Shown in pieces: positions 7,894 to 18,440 of a stretch of 64,000 nucleotides of DNA. Source of the DNA: a bacterium YEK0313. Its GTDB lineage: Bacteria; Pseudomonadota; Alphaproteobacteria; Rhizobiales; Phreatobacteraceae. A program made the position numbers and the translations under genes. Under the pieces are notes generated by a model. It ran no database searches, had not been told where the DNA came from, and saw only the letters and a list, made by a program, of their open reading frames with translations. Within the stretch, counting starts at the first letter, position 1. Every line of letters begins with the position of its first letter. The stretch spans positions 372,001-436,000 of the forward strand of contig CCMO02000001.1 of the NCBI GenBank assembly GCA_000751295.2, written 5' to 3'.

Positions 7894-10221
7894 ATGCGGA
7901 TCGCGGTCATCGGTGGCGGACCGGGCGGGCTCTATTTCGCCTGCCTGATGAAGCAGTGGCGCCCTTCGGCCGAGATCACCGTGTTCGAGCGCAACAAGGC
8001 CGACGACACGTTCGGCTTCGGGGTGGTCTTCTCCGACGCGACCCTCGACATTTTCGAGCGCTACGACGCCGAAAGCTACCGGGCGATCACCGATCATTTC
8101 GCCTATTGGGACGACATCCAGATCAACTTCCGCGACACCGTCCACCGGGTCGGCGGCAACGGCTTCTGCGGCTGCTCGCGCCAGACGCTGCTGATCCTGC
8201 TGCAGCGCCGGGCGCTGGCGCTCGACGTGACGCTGCAGTTCGAGACCGAGGTCGAACCCGACCTCTCGGCCTTTGCCGGCTACGACCTGGTGGTCGCCGC
8301 GGACGGCATCAATTCGCGCATTCGCGAGGCTCATCGCGACCATTTCCAGCCCGAAGTGGACCTCAGGCCCAACAAGTTCACCTGGATGGGTTCGACTCGA
8401 CCGCTCGACGCCTTCACGTTCTTCTTCCGCGAGACGCCGCACGGCATCTTCATCGCCCATACCTATCAGTACGAGCCTGGCCGTTCGACCTGGGTGATCG
8501 AAACCGATCCCGGGACCTTCGCCCGGGCCGGCCTCGACAAGCTCGACGAGGAGGCCTCGGCGCGCTTCCTCGAAGGCATCTTCGCCGAGGAGCTCGCCGG
8601 CCATCCGCTGATCACCAACCGCTCGCTCTGGCGCCAGTTCCCGATGATCCGCACCCGCCGCTGGGTGAAGGACAATGTCGTGCTGATGGGCGATGCCAAG
8701 GGCACGGCGCATTTTTCGATTGGCGCCGGCACCAAGCTCGCCATGGAAGACGCCATCGCCCTGTTCGATGCGTTCCGGGCCAAGGGCAGCGTGGCGGAGG
8801 CGCTCGCGGCCTACGAAAGCGACCGCCGCGAAGAGGTCGAGCGGACCCAGCACGCGGCCGACGTCTCGCTCGTCTGGTTCGAGCATCTCGACCGTTTCGC
8901 CGACATGGATCCGCGCCAGTTCGCCTTCGGCTTGATGACCCGCTCGAAGGCGATCACCTATGACAATCTGCGCCTGCGCGCGCCCGACTTCGTCGCCGAT
9001 GTGGACCGGATGTTCGCCGAGACGGTGGCCGGCGCCGATCTTGCGGCGCCACGGCCGCCGCTGTTCCAGCCGCTCAAGCTGCGCGGGATGACGCTCGAGA
9101 ACCGCGCCGTCGTCTCGCCCATGTGCATGTATTCGGCGGTCGACGGCCTGCCCGGCGACTGGCACACCGTGCATTACGGCGCGCGCGCCATCGGCGGTGC
9201 CGGCCTCGTCTATACCGAAATGACCTGCGTCGCGCCCGACGCCCGCATCACGCCCGGCTGCACCGGCCTCTGGAACGACGCGCAGGAAGCGGCCTGGACC
9301 CGCATCGTCGATTTCGTCCACAGTCATTCGCGCGCCAAGATCTGCCTTCAGCTCGGCCATGCGGGACGCAAGGGCGCGAGCCGGCTGATGTGGGAGGGCA
9401 TGGACAGACCGCTCGCCGAAGGCGGCTGGCCGATCGTCTCGGCCTCGCCCCTGCCCTATTACCCCGACAGCCAGGTGCCGGCCGAGCTCGACGAAGCCGG
9501 CATGAAGCGGATCATCGCGGAATTCGTCGCGGCGACGACACGCGGCGCGCGCTGCGGCTTCGACATGCTGGAAATGCACGCCGCCCACGGCTATCTGATC
9601 GCCTCCTTCCTGTCGCCTCTGACCAACAAGCGCACGGACGCCTATGGCGGCTCGCTCGACAACCGGCTGCGCTTCCCGCTCGCCGTGTTCCGCGCCATGC
9701 GCGATGCCTGGCCGAGCGACCGGCCGATGTCGGTGCGCATCTCGGCGACCGACTGGCACGAGGATGGCCTGACCTCCGAGGACTCGATCGCCATCGCCCG
9801 CACCTTTGCGGAAGCCGGCGTCGACCTCGTGGACGTCTCCACCGGCCAGACCTCGCCTGCCTCGCGCCCCGTCTATGGCCGCATGTTCCAGACCCCGTTT
9901 GCCGATGCCATCCGCAACGAGGCCGACGTCCTCACCATGTGTGTCGGCAACATCACCAGCGCCGACCAGATGAACACGATCCTCGCCGCGGGCCGGGCGG
10001 ATCTCGTGGCGCTCGGCCGGCCGCACCTCGCCGATCCCTCCTTCATGCTGAAGGCGGCGGCCTGGTACGGCATCGACGCCTATCAGCCGCCGCAATACGC
10101 GCCGGGCAAGGACCAGGCCATGCGCAACGCGGTGAAGGACCGCGCCGATTTCGAGGCGCTGAAAGTGGCGGCCAAGCCGAAGCGCCACGCCAAGGGCACG
10201 TTCGATCAGGCGGCGGAGTGA
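7894..10221 (+). CDS. abmA: 2-aminobenzoyl-CoA monooxygenase/reductase (fused FAD monooxygenase and old yellow enzyme)
   Basis: Two-domain flavoprotein of 775 residues. Residues 1 to about 385 form a group A FAD monooxygenase: GGGPGG at 7-12, AADGINSR near 136, and MGDAKGTAHFSIG near 265. Residues 389 to about 745 form an old-yellow-enzyme FMN reductase: SPMCMYS, LQLGHAGRKG, HAAHG at 562-566 with SPLTNKRTDAYGG, and VGNI. This fusion is the hallmark of 2-aminobenzoyl-CoA monooxygenase/reductase, which hydroxylates and then reduces the ring to 2-amino-5-oxocyclohex-1-ene-1-carboxyl-CoA; similar fusions are called salicylyl-CoA 5-hydroxylases. GAGGAGG precedes the ATG by 6 bases. The adjacent ligase favours the anthranilate reading over salicylate. 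Confidence 0.9.
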   Translation: MRIAVIGGGPGGLYFACLMKQWRPSAEITVFERNKADDTFGFGVVFSDATLDIFERYDAESYRAITDHFAYWDDIQINFRDTVHRVGGNGFCGCSRQTLLILLQRRALALDVTLQFETEVEPDLSAFAGYDLVVAADGINSRIREAHRDHFQPEVDLRPNKFTWMGSTRPLDAFTFFFRETPHGIFIAHTYQYEPGRSTWVIETDPGTFARAGLDKLDEEASARFLEGIFAEELAGHPLITNRSLWRQFPMIRTRRWVKDNVVLMGDAKGTAHFSIGAGTKLAMEDAIALFDAFRAKGSVAEALAAYESDRREEVERTQHAADVSLVWFEHLDRFADMDPRQFAFGLMTRSKAITYDNLRLRAPDFVADVDRMFAETVAGADLAAPRPPLFQPLKLRGMTLENRAVVSPMCMYSAVDGLPGDWHTVHYGARAIGGAGLVYTEMTCVAPDARITPGCTGLWNDAQEAAWTRIVDFVHSHSRAKICLQLGHAGRKGASRLMWEGMDRPLAEGGWPIVSASPLPYYPDSQVPAELDEAGMKRIIAEFVAATTRGARCGFDMLEMHAAHGYLIASFLSPLTNKRTDAYGGSLDNRLRFPLAVFRAMRDAWPSDRPMSVRISATDWHEDGLTSEDSIAIARTFAEAGVDLVDVSTGQTSPASRPVYGRMFQTPFADAIRNEADVLTMCVGNITSADQMNTILAAGRADLVALGRPHLADPSFMLKAAAWYGIDAYQPPQYAPGKDQAMRNAVKDRADFEALKVAAKPKRHAKGTFDQAAE

Positions 10222-10295
10222 GCGGCGGTCGGTGCAACGGTCAAGCCGGCCGCCTTTGCGAAAAGATATCTTGAAAACCGTCGCCTCGACGCCAT

Positions 10296-10314
10296 AGTAG
10301 GCAATATAACTACT
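10296..10314. promoter_or_regulatory. toxin-antitoxin operator/promoter candidate
   Basis: AGTAG and CTACT form an inverted repeat around a TATA-rich 9-base spacer (GCAATATAA), 16 bases upstream of the antitoxin start. Phd/YefM-type antitoxins usually autorepress through such a palindrome overlapping the -10 region. Confidence 0.5.
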
Positions 10315-10329
10315 TTTATCGAGATCGTC

Positions 10330-10572
10330 ATGGACGAGGCCGTTTCGGCAGCCGAAGCCAACCGCAATTTTTCGGCCATTTTGCGCAATGTTCGCGAGGG
10401 GAAAAGCTATCTGGTCACCAGCCACGGCCGACCTGTCGCGCGCATTGTTCCCGCGGGCCGGCAGCCGGATCTGACAGCCACCACGCGCGACGCGCTCCTG
10501 GCTCGGCTCGAAGACCAGCCTCTTGTCGATATTGGTCGATGGAGCCGCGACGAGCTCTACGAGCAGACCTGA
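10330..10572 (+). CDS. type II antitoxin, Phd/YefM family
   Basis: Antitoxin of 80 residues. The N-terminal Phd/YefM DNA-binding fold is recognisable in VSAAEANRNFSAILRNVREG, followed by YLVTSHGRPVARIVP; the C-terminal part (DALLARLEDQPLVDIGRWSR) should wrap the toxin. It would neutralise the PIN ribonuclease encoded next and repress their common promoter. Its TGA overlaps the toxin ATG (ATGA), so the two are translationally coupled. An inverted repeat lies just upstream. No related mobile element is visible nearby. Confidence 0.87.
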   Translation: MDEAVSAAEANRNFSAILRNVREGKSYLVTSHGRPVARIVPAGRQPDLTATTRDALLARLEDQPLVDIGRWSRDELYEQT

Positions 10573-11030
10573 TGAAGGTCGCACTCGACACCAATCTTCT
10601 GGTCTATGCCGAAGGCATCAGCGGCGCCGACAAGCGCGCTATAGCCCTCGACCTGCTGCGGCGCCTTCCAGCCGATACCGCCATCATTCCCGTGCAGGTA
10701 CTCGGGGAACTGTTCCACGTTCTCGTCCGCAAGGCCGGATGGCCTCAAGCCCAGGCGCGGGGCGCACTTCTCAGCTGGCGCGACGCTTTCGCTGTCATCG
10801 ACACATCTGCTGATGTCATGCAAGCGGCTGTCGACCTTGCAAGCGACCACCATCTTGCAATCTGGGACGCCGTCATCCTCTCGGCTGCCTCGCAGGCCGG
10901 CTGCCGGCTGCTCCTGTCGGAACACCTGCAGGACGGTTTCACCTGGGGCGGAGTGACCGTCGTCAATCCCTTTACCGCTGTTCGGCATGCTTTGCTGGAT
11001 GCGCTCCTCAGCGCCGCCGATCGTACCTGA
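10572..11030 (+). CDS. VapC-like PIN-domain ribonuclease toxin
   Basis: PIN-domain protein of 152 residues, a Mg2+-dependent endoribonuclease toxin. Acidic active-site residues are visible: Asp6 in LDTNLLVYAE, Glu43 in QVLGELFHVL, the WDAVILSAA aspartate, and an acidic residue in LLLSEHLQDG. It starts within the antitoxin stop codon (ATGA overlap). The target RNA cannot be predicted. It converges on pncB with only 12 bases between, so no dedicated terminator is visible. Confidence 0.87.
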   Translation: MKVALDTNLLVYAEGISGADKRAIALDLLRRLPADTAIIPVQVLGELFHVLVRKAGWPQAQARGALLSWRDAFAVIDTSADVMQAAVDLASDHHLAIWDAVILSAASQAGCRLLLSEHLQDGFTWGGVTVVNPFTAVRHALLDALLSAADRT

Positions 11031-11042
11031 GCACGCGGTCCC

Positions 11043-12359
11043 TCACACCAGAACCGGCTGCGCCTTCATTCCGGCGACGCCGAAGATGCGGCGATAGCGC
11101 TCGATCTCCTCGCGCGGGCCGGTCGCCTTCAACGGATTGTCCGACAGTTTCACCGCCGGCCGGCCATTGGCCTCGACCACCTTGCAGACGACCGAGATCG
11201 GCGCCAGCGCGTCGGCATCGCCATTGGGCATGCAGCCCTTGAAGTCGTTCGTGAGGTTGGTGCCCCAGCCATAACCGATGCGCACGCGCCCCTTGAAATG
11301 ACGGGCGGTTTCTTCGATCGAATCGATATCCATGCCGTCGGAGAGAATGACCAGCTTCTTGGTCGGGTCGCGGCCCTTGAGCGACCACCAGCGGATCAGC
11401 TCTTCCGTCCCCTCGATCGGCTCCTTGGAATCGGGGCGCGCGCCGGTCCAGTCGGCGACCCAGTCGGGCGCATGGGCCAGGAAATGCTCGCTGCCGAAGC
11501 AGTCGGGCAGGATGATGCGCATGTTCTGGTCGTAGATGCGCGCCCAGTCCTCCAGCACCCGGTAGGGCGAGGCGAGCAGCTCGGCGTCGGTCTCGGCGAG
11601 CGCCGCATAGACCATCGGCAGCTCATGGGCATTGGTGCCGATGGCTTCGAGGCCGAGATCCATGGCAAGCTTCATGTTGGACGTGCCGGTGAAGACCTCG
11701 GGGCCCAGCGCGTCGGCCAGCGCCTCCAGCATCCATTGCTGCCAGAGATAGCCGTGGCGGCGGCGCGTGCCGAAATCGGAGATCTTGAGCACGCCGACCT
11801 CGTCCTTCAGCCGGCGCAGGCGCTTGATCTTGTCCCAGGCCTTCGCCTTGGCATTGGCGTAGAGGATGTCGAGCTCGAGCTTGGAGAGGTCGCGCATGAT
11901 CGCGCGGGCGCGCAGCTCGTTGATGATGGCGAGCGACTGCACCTCCCACATGGTGGTGGCGGCCCATTGGCCGGCGAAGCGCAGCTCGTACTGGCCGTCG
12001 CGCTTGGTCAGCTCATAGTCCGGCAGCCGGAAATCCTTGAGATAGGCGAGGTAGTCCGGTCCGAAAATGCGCTCTCGGCCGTAAAAGGTGTTACCGGCGA
12101 GCCAGATCAGCTCGCGCGGCGTGAAACGCAGCTCGCGCGCATGGTCGAGCTGGGCGCGCAGCTCCGCCTCGTCGATATCGTCGGCCAGCCGCACCGTGGT
12201 GGTGCGGTTGGACAAGGCAAAGGTCGCCGTCACATCCGGATAGAAGCGCCGGATGAGCTGCTGCATCGAGAATTTGTAATAGTCGGAATCGAGCAGCGAC
12301 CGGATGATCGGATCGAGTTTCCACGTGTGATTGTAGACGCGGGTGGCTATATCGACCAT
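11043..12359 (-). CDS. pncB: nicotinate phosphoribosyltransferase
   Basis: NAD salvage enzyme of 438 residues, converting nicotinate and PRPP to nicotinate mononucleotide with ATP hydrolysis. Recognisable family segments are SLLDSDYYKFSMQQ near the N-terminus, SDFGTRRRHGYLWQQ, TGTSNMKLAMDLGLEAIGTNAHELPM with the His region, and SDGMDIDSIEE followed by YGWGTNLTND. Length and motifs fit proteobacterial PncB. It appears as a single gene, with modB 123 bases further upstream on the same strand and a toxin-antitoxin pair converging from the other side. No regulatory motif stands out. Confidence 0.95.
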   Translation of the reverse strand: MVDIATRVYNHTWKLDPIIRSLLDSDYYKFSMQQLIRRFYPDVTATFALSNRTTTVRLADDIDEAELRAQLDHARELRFTPRELIWLAGNTFYGRERIFGPDYLAYLKDFRLPDYELTKRDGQYELRFAGQWAATTMWEVQSLAIINELRARAIMRDLSKLELDILYANAKAKAWDKIKRLRRLKDEVGVLKISDFGTRRRHGYLWQQWMLEALADALGPEVFTGTSNMKLAMDLGLEAIGTNAHELPMVYAALAETDAELLASPYRVLEDWARIYDQNMRIILPDCFGSEHFLAHAPDWVADWTGARPDSKEPIEGTEELIRWWSLKGRDPTKKLVILSDGMDIDSIEETARHFKGRVRIGYGWGTNLTNDFKGCMPNGDADALAPISVVCKVVEANGRPAVKLSDNPLKATGPREEIERYRRIFGVAGMKAQPVLV

Positions 12360-12482
12360 AGGGTGCTCGAACGCGAGGACTTGACGGCCGGGACCATAGC
12401 AAGGCCGGCTTGGCCCTGAACACTGGCCTCTCGCCTTCCATATCGCAAGCCAGCCGCGCGACCGACGCCCGGCTCCCGAGGA

Positions 12483-13181
12483 TCACGCGCCGTGCAGGCG
12501 GGCGCCGGCGCGCCGGGCGAACCATTCGGAGACGATAAGGGCGGCAAGCGCCACAACGACCGCGATCACGGTAAGGCGGAACGCCGCGGCATCGCCGCCG
12601 GGCACCTGGGTATAGGTGTAGATCGCCGCCGAAATGGTCTGGGTTTCGCCGGGAATGTTGGACACGAAGGTGATGGTCGCGCCGAACTCGCCGAGCGCCT
12701 TGGCAAAGCACAGCACGATGCCGGCCAGGATGCCGGGCAGCGCGAGCGGCAGGGTGACGGTGAAGAACACGCTGACCGGATTGGCGCCAAGGGTCGACGC
12801 CGCCTGCTCCAGCTTCACGTCGGCGGCCTCGATCGACAGGCGGATCGCCCGCACCAGCAGGGGAAAGCCCATGACCGCGCAGGCGAGCGCCGCGCCGGTC
12901 CAGCGGAACGAAAAGACGATGCCGAAATGTTCGGCGAGGAAGGCCCCGATCGGCCCGCGCCGGCCCATGGTCAGGAGCAACATGTAGCCGGTGACCACCG
13001 GAGGCAGGACCAGCGGCAGGTGGATCAGCCCGTCGAGGATGGCCTTGCCCCAGAACTGCTTGCGGGCGAGCAGGAAGGCGAGCGCGATCCCCACCGGCAG
13101 CGCCGCGACAGTCGCCCAGAAGGCGACACGCAGCGACAGTTCGATCGCGACCCATTCCTCGCCGGTGAGATGAAACATCAT
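12483..13181 (-). CDS. modB: molybdate ABC transporter permease ModB, separated from modA/modC
   Basis: Inner-membrane permease of 232 residues with about five hydrophobic segments. The EAA loop that contacts ModC is EQAASTLGANPVSVFFTVTLP; LIHLPLVLPPVVTGYMLL and AKALGEFGATITFVSNIPGET are characteristic ModB segments. It should combine with the ModA receptor and ModC ATPase to import molybdate (or tungstate). Those two genes lie about 31 kb to the right, directly adjacent to each other with no modB between, so the operon has been split. No Mo-box-like repeat is visible upstream of this gene. A tungstate or other oxyanion specificity is possible. Confidence 0.9.
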   Translation of the reverse strand: MMFHLTGEEWVAIELSLRVAFWATVAALPVGIALAFLLARKQFWGKAILDGLIHLPLVLPPVVTGYMLLLTMGRRGPIGAFLAEHFGIVFSFRWTGAALACAVMGFPLLVRAIRLSIEAADVKLEQAASTLGANPVSVFFTVTLPLALPGILAGIVLCFAKALGEFGATITFVSNIPGETQTISAAIYTYTQVPGGDAAAFRLTVIAVVVALAALIVSEWFARRAGARLHGA

Positions 13182-13250
13182 GCATCCCCTTCTTCGCGAG
13201 GCGAGCCTAGCCCGCCGCCGCCACCGGCGCGAGAGGGCGACGCACCGCCC

Positions 13251-14869
<1,619 letters not shown>

Positions 14870-14873
<4 letters not shown>

Positions 14874-15700
14874 TTGCCCTTGAGCCTTGGATTGAGCGCG
14901 TCGTTGAGCCCCTGCCCGACCAGCGACACGGCGAGCACGGTGACGAGGATGGCAACGCCCGGAATGGCCGAAACGTACCACTGCACGCGCAAGACGTCGC
15001 GGCCGAGGCCGATGAGATTGCCCCAGGAGGCAACGTTGGGATCGGAGAGCTTCAGGAAGGCGAGCGAGCTCTCCAGGAGGATCGCCACCGCCATGACGAC
15101 GCTGGCATAGACGATGACCGGCGGCAGGGCGTTCGGCAGGATCTCGCCGAAGATCAGCTTCACGTCCTTGAGGCCCAGCGTGCGGCCGGCCTGGACGAAT
15201 TCGCGGTTGCGCAGCGACAGGAACTCGGCCCTGGTCAGCCGCGCCGGCGCCGGCCAGGAGACGACGCCGATGGCGATCGTCACCGTTGCCAGCGTCGAGC
15301 CGAACACCGCCACCAGGACCAGCAGAAGAAGGAAGTTCGGCAGGGTCTGGAAGGCCTCGGTAACGCGCATCAGCGCGTTGTCGACATGGCCGCCGTAATA
15401 GCCGGCGAGCGAGCCGATGACGATGCCGATGGCGACAGCGATGCCGGTCGCGACAAGGCCGATCAGGAGCGAGATGCGCGCGCCGTGGAAGATCTGCGCC
15501 GCGATGTCGCGGCCGGAATTGTCGGTGCCGAGCAGGAAGCGCGGATTTTCGAACGGCCAGACCAGCGGCCGGCCGGCGAGGCTCAACGGATCGCGCGGAT
15601 AGAGCCAGCCGGCGCTCGCCGCCATGGCCAGCACCAGGACGAGCAGGATGAGGCCGACCACCGCCGGCGGGCTGCGGAAATAGGACTTCAGGAAGGCCAT
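14870..15700 (-). CDS. peptide-type ABC transporter permease (DppC-like)
   Basis: Inner-membrane permease of 276 residues from the chosen ATG (MAFLKSY). The DppC/OppC pattern is clear: RFLLGTDNSGRDIAAQIFHGARISLLIG, a long TM segment with VATGIAVAIGIVIG, and the EAA-type loop QAGRTLGLKDVKLIFGEILPN. It would pair with the DppB-like permease encoded 5 bases upstream. An in-frame ATG at 15742 lies inside the preceding gene and is less likely. It is translationally coupled to the ATPase gene by a four-base overlap. Confidence 0.92.
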
Positions 15701-15704
15701 GATC

Positions 15705-16682
15705 TCAGCCCTCCGCCGAAATGCGCGGGTCGAGCCGGGCATAGAGGAGGTCGACGACGAAGTTCACCGCGATCACCAGCAGCGCCGAGACGAAGATGAT
15801 GCCGAGCAGGGTGTTGAGATCGCGCTGGACCACCGATTCATAGGCGAGGCGGCCGAGCCCGGGCAGCGAGAACACGCTCTCCACCACGACCGAACCGCCC
15901 AGCATGGTGCCGGCCTGCAGGCCGATGAGGGTGACCATCGGCAGCAGTGCATTGCGCAGGACATGGCGCACCACGACGCTCGTCTCGTCGAGCCCCTTGG
16001 CACGCGCCGTGCGCACGAAGTCGAGGTTCAGCACTTCGAGCATCGAGGCGCGCATGATGCGCAGGTAGATGGCGAGAAAGATGAGGCCGAGCGTCAGCGT
16101 CGGCAGGACCAGATGGCGGGCGATGTCGAGGGTGCGCCAGAAGCCGGTCTGCACCACCGTGATGTCTTCGAGCCCGCCGGCCGGCAGCCATTGCAGGTAG
16201 ACCGAGAAGACGACGATCGCCATCAGGCCGAACCAGAACGAGGGCGTCGCATAGAAGATGAGCCCGAGGCTGGAGATCAGCGTATCCGGCCACTTGTTGA
16301 CGCCGCGCGCAGCGATGACGCCGAAGACGAGGCCGAAGAAGAAGGCAAAGGACAGGGCGGCCGTCATCAGGAGCAGGGTCGCCGGCAGGCGCTCGGCGAT
16401 GACGGTCGCCACCGGCTTGCCGTAGATGGCGGAAAAGCCGAGATCGAAGCGGACGAGGCGCCAGAGATAGTTGCCGAGCTGGGCCGAGACCGAGAGATCG
16501 AGCCCGTAGAACCGGCGCAGCTCCTGGGCGGTGGCCGCGTCGCCGCCGCCCATCTGGGCCATCATCGCGTCGACCGTGTCGCCGGGCGCGAACTGCAGCA
16601 GCAGGAAGACGCCGATCAGGATCAGCAGGAGGGTCGGGATCGAGGCGGCAAGGCGCCGCCCCGCGAGACGAAGGATACGCAT
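15705..16682 (-). CDS. peptide-type ABC transporter permease (DppB-like)
   Basis: Inner-membrane permease of 325 residues. The N-terminal TM helix (IPTLLLILIGVFLLLQFAPGD), the periplasmic domain, and the cytoplasmic loop DFVRTARAKGLDETSVVVRHVLRNAL identify the DppB/OppB family; the C-terminus VDLLYARLDPRI is typical. It forms the channel together with the DppC-like partner. It follows the binding-protein gene by about 60 bases, in the common order receptor, permease, permease, ATPase. Confidence 0.93.
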   Translation of the reverse strand: MRILRLAGRRLAASIPTLLLILIGVFLLLQFAPGDTVDAMMAQMGGGDAATAQELRRFYGLDLSVSAQLGNYLWRLVRFDLGFSAIYGKPVATVIAERLPATLLLMTAALSFAFFFGLVFGVIAARGVNKWPDTLISSLGLIFYATPSFWFGLMAIVVFSVYLQWLPAGGLEDITVVQTGFWRTLDIARHLVLPTLTLGLIFLAIYLRIMRASMLEVLNLDFVRTARAKGLDETSVVVRHVLRNALLPMVTLIGLQAGTMLGGSVVVESVFSLPGLGRLAYESVVQRDLNTLLGIIFVSALLVIAVNFVVDLLYARLDPRISAEG

Positions 16683-16743
16683 CAGCTAGCGGTCCGATCC
16701 AACGTTTGCGTTCCCGCGCTGCAGGTCGCGTGAGCCAAGGCGA

Positions 16744-18348
16744 TCATTCCGCCAGCCAGAGATCGTGCCAGCTCGACGAGCCCCAGCGCGGCGTATTGGA
16801 ATGGTTGCGCGCCTTGGCATTGATCACGGTGACGAAGATCTGCTCGATCGGCATCCAGATCGGCAGCTCGCCATTGGCGCGCCGGACGAAGTCGGCATAG
16901 AGCGCCTTGCGCTTGACCGGGTCGACCTCGGTCGCGGCATCGTCGATGATCTTGTCGATGACCGGATCGGTCCAGCCCCACTGATTGGTCCAGGGCGCGC
17001 CCTTCGGCTGACCGGAGCGGTACCAGACGGTGGTCGAGACGGCCGGGTCGTTGCGGTACTGGTGCCAGCCGGTCGCCAGGTCGAAGGCGTGGTCGTCATA
17101 GACCTGCTTGAGGAAGCCGCCGCCGTCGTTGCGCACGATGTCGACGCGCACGCCGACCTCGGACAGCGACTGCTGGATGAAGGTCGCCCACAGCGAGACA
17201 TCCTCGCCCCAGGGGGCAGGCAGGAGGCGCAGCGAGAAGCGCGTGCCGCCGGCGCCCGGCTTGTAGCCGGCCTCGTCCAGCAGCCTGATCGCCTTGGCCT
17301 TGTCGTAGGGATATTGCGGAGTGTCCGCGCCCGGATAGAAGTCGGTCGAGACCGAGGGGATCGGGCCGGTGCCGAGCTTGGCGAAAGTGCCAAGGAAGTT
17401 CTCGATGAAGAACGGCACGTTGATCGCATGCGCCAGCGCCTGGCGCACCTTGATGTCGGAGAGCTCCTTGCGCCGGAAATTGAACTCCAGCGTGTTGGTG
17501 CGGGCATTGCCCTCGTTGCCCTTGGTGGAGACGATGAAGCGCGGATCCTTGCCGAGCCGCGCCATGTCGGAAATCGACAGGGCCGAGAACGGGCTGTAGT
17601 GGATCTGGCCGGCCTCGAGCTGGGCGGCCGCGGCGGCCCGGTCGGTGATCACGCGCCAGACGATCCGGTCGAGATAGGGCGCGTTCGGACGCCAGTAGTT
17701 GGGATTGCGCTCGGCGATGATGTGCTGGCCGCGCTCGTACTGGACGAACTTGAACGGCCCGGTGCCGACGGGCGCGAGATTGACCGGGTTCTGCCTGATG
17801 TCGCCGGCATTCTCGTAGAGATGTTTCGGCGAGACGTAGCCGAGATCGGGCAGCGCGCGCAGCAGGAGGTTGAGCGGCATCGGCCGCTCGTAGCGGAACA
17901 CCGCCGTGTGCGGGTCGGGCGTATCGACGGCGTTGAGGAAGAGCTGCAGGGTCGATCCGTAGTTGAGGATCTTCTTCCACATCTCCATCGCCGTGAAGGC
18001 GACGTCGGCCGAGGTGAACGGCTTGCCGTCGTGCCAGGTCACGCCCTGGCGCAGCTTGAAGGTGATGGTCTTGCCGTCGGGGGTGGCCTCCCAGCTCTCG
18101 GCGAGGACGCCGACGGTGCGGCCCTCGGCGTCGAGATCGACGAGCGGCTCCTGGATCTTGCCGCCGATGATATAGACGCCGGTCGAGGCCTGCAGGCTCG
18201 GATTGAGTTGGCGCTGCTCGGCCGCGTAGTGGACCGTGAAGACCCCGCCCCGGCGCGGCGTCGCCTGAGCGAAGGAGCGCTCCGGGAACAGGACGCTGGA
18301 AGCGATGGCGGCGCTGGTCATCAGCGCGGCGCGGCGGGTGAAGTCCAT
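16744..18348 (-). CDS. peptide-type ABC transporter substrate-binding protein (SBP family 5)
   Basis: Periplasmic receptor of 534 residues. It begins with a signal peptide bearing a twin-arginine-like pair (MDFTRRAALMTSAAIASSV) and an AQA cleavage region. Family 5 features are AESWEATPDGKTITFKLRQGVTWHDGKPFTSADV, GTGPFKFVQYERGQ and KVRQALAHAINV. AGGAG precedes the chosen ATG by 9 bases. It is the first gene of the ABC transporter operon, 92 bases downstream of the VOC-protein gene, with a hairpin between. The ligand is unknown; the neighbouring VOC protein and divergent amine oxidase-like gene suggest a modified amino compound. Confidence 0.9.
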   Translation of the reverse strand: MDFTRRAALMTSAAIASSVLFPERSFAQATPRRGGVFTVHYAAEQRQLNPSLQASTGVYIIGGKIQEPLVDLDAEGRTVGVLAESWEATPDGKTITFKLRQGVTWHDGKPFTSADVAFTAMEMWKKILNYGSTLQLFLNAVDTPDPHTAVFRYERPMPLNLLLRALPDLGYVSPKHLYENAGDIRQNPVNLAPVGTGPFKFVQYERGQHIIAERNPNYWRPNAPYLDRIVWRVITDRAAAAAQLEAGQIHYSPFSALSISDMARLGKDPRFIVSTKGNEGNARTNTLEFNFRRKELSDIKVRQALAHAINVPFFIENFLGTFAKLGTGPIPSVSTDFYPGADTPQYPYDKAKAIRLLDEAGYKPGAGGTRFSLRLLPAPWGEDVSLWATFIQQSLSEVGVRVDIVRNDGGGFLKQVYDDHAFDLATGWHQYRNDPAVSTTVWYRSGQPKGAPWTNQWGWTDPVIDKIIDDAATEVDPVKRKALYADFVRRANGELPIWMPIEQIFVTVINAKARNHSNTPRWGSSSWHDLWLAE

Positions 18349-18390
18349 AGACGGGTCTCCTGGGAGCAGCAATCTGTCGTGACGATGCGA

Positions 18391-18408
18391 GACGGGCCGT
18401 GGCCCGTC
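18391..18408 (-). terminator. intergenic hairpin between VOC gene and ABC transporter operon
   Basis: GACGGGCC-GT-GGCCCGTC is a perfect 8-bp inverted repeat in the 92-base gap. No T-run follows. It may attenuate or protect mRNA between the two genes rather than end transcription. Confidence 0.4.
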
Positions 18409-18440
18409 AATCGAGGAGCGGCTTCGGCCGCGCCGGGGGC

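Noticed and set aside
7780..10584. Open frame of over 900 codons antisense to abmA
   Set aside because: abmA has complete FAD and FMN motifs in the opposite strand; the antisense frame shows no family signature.
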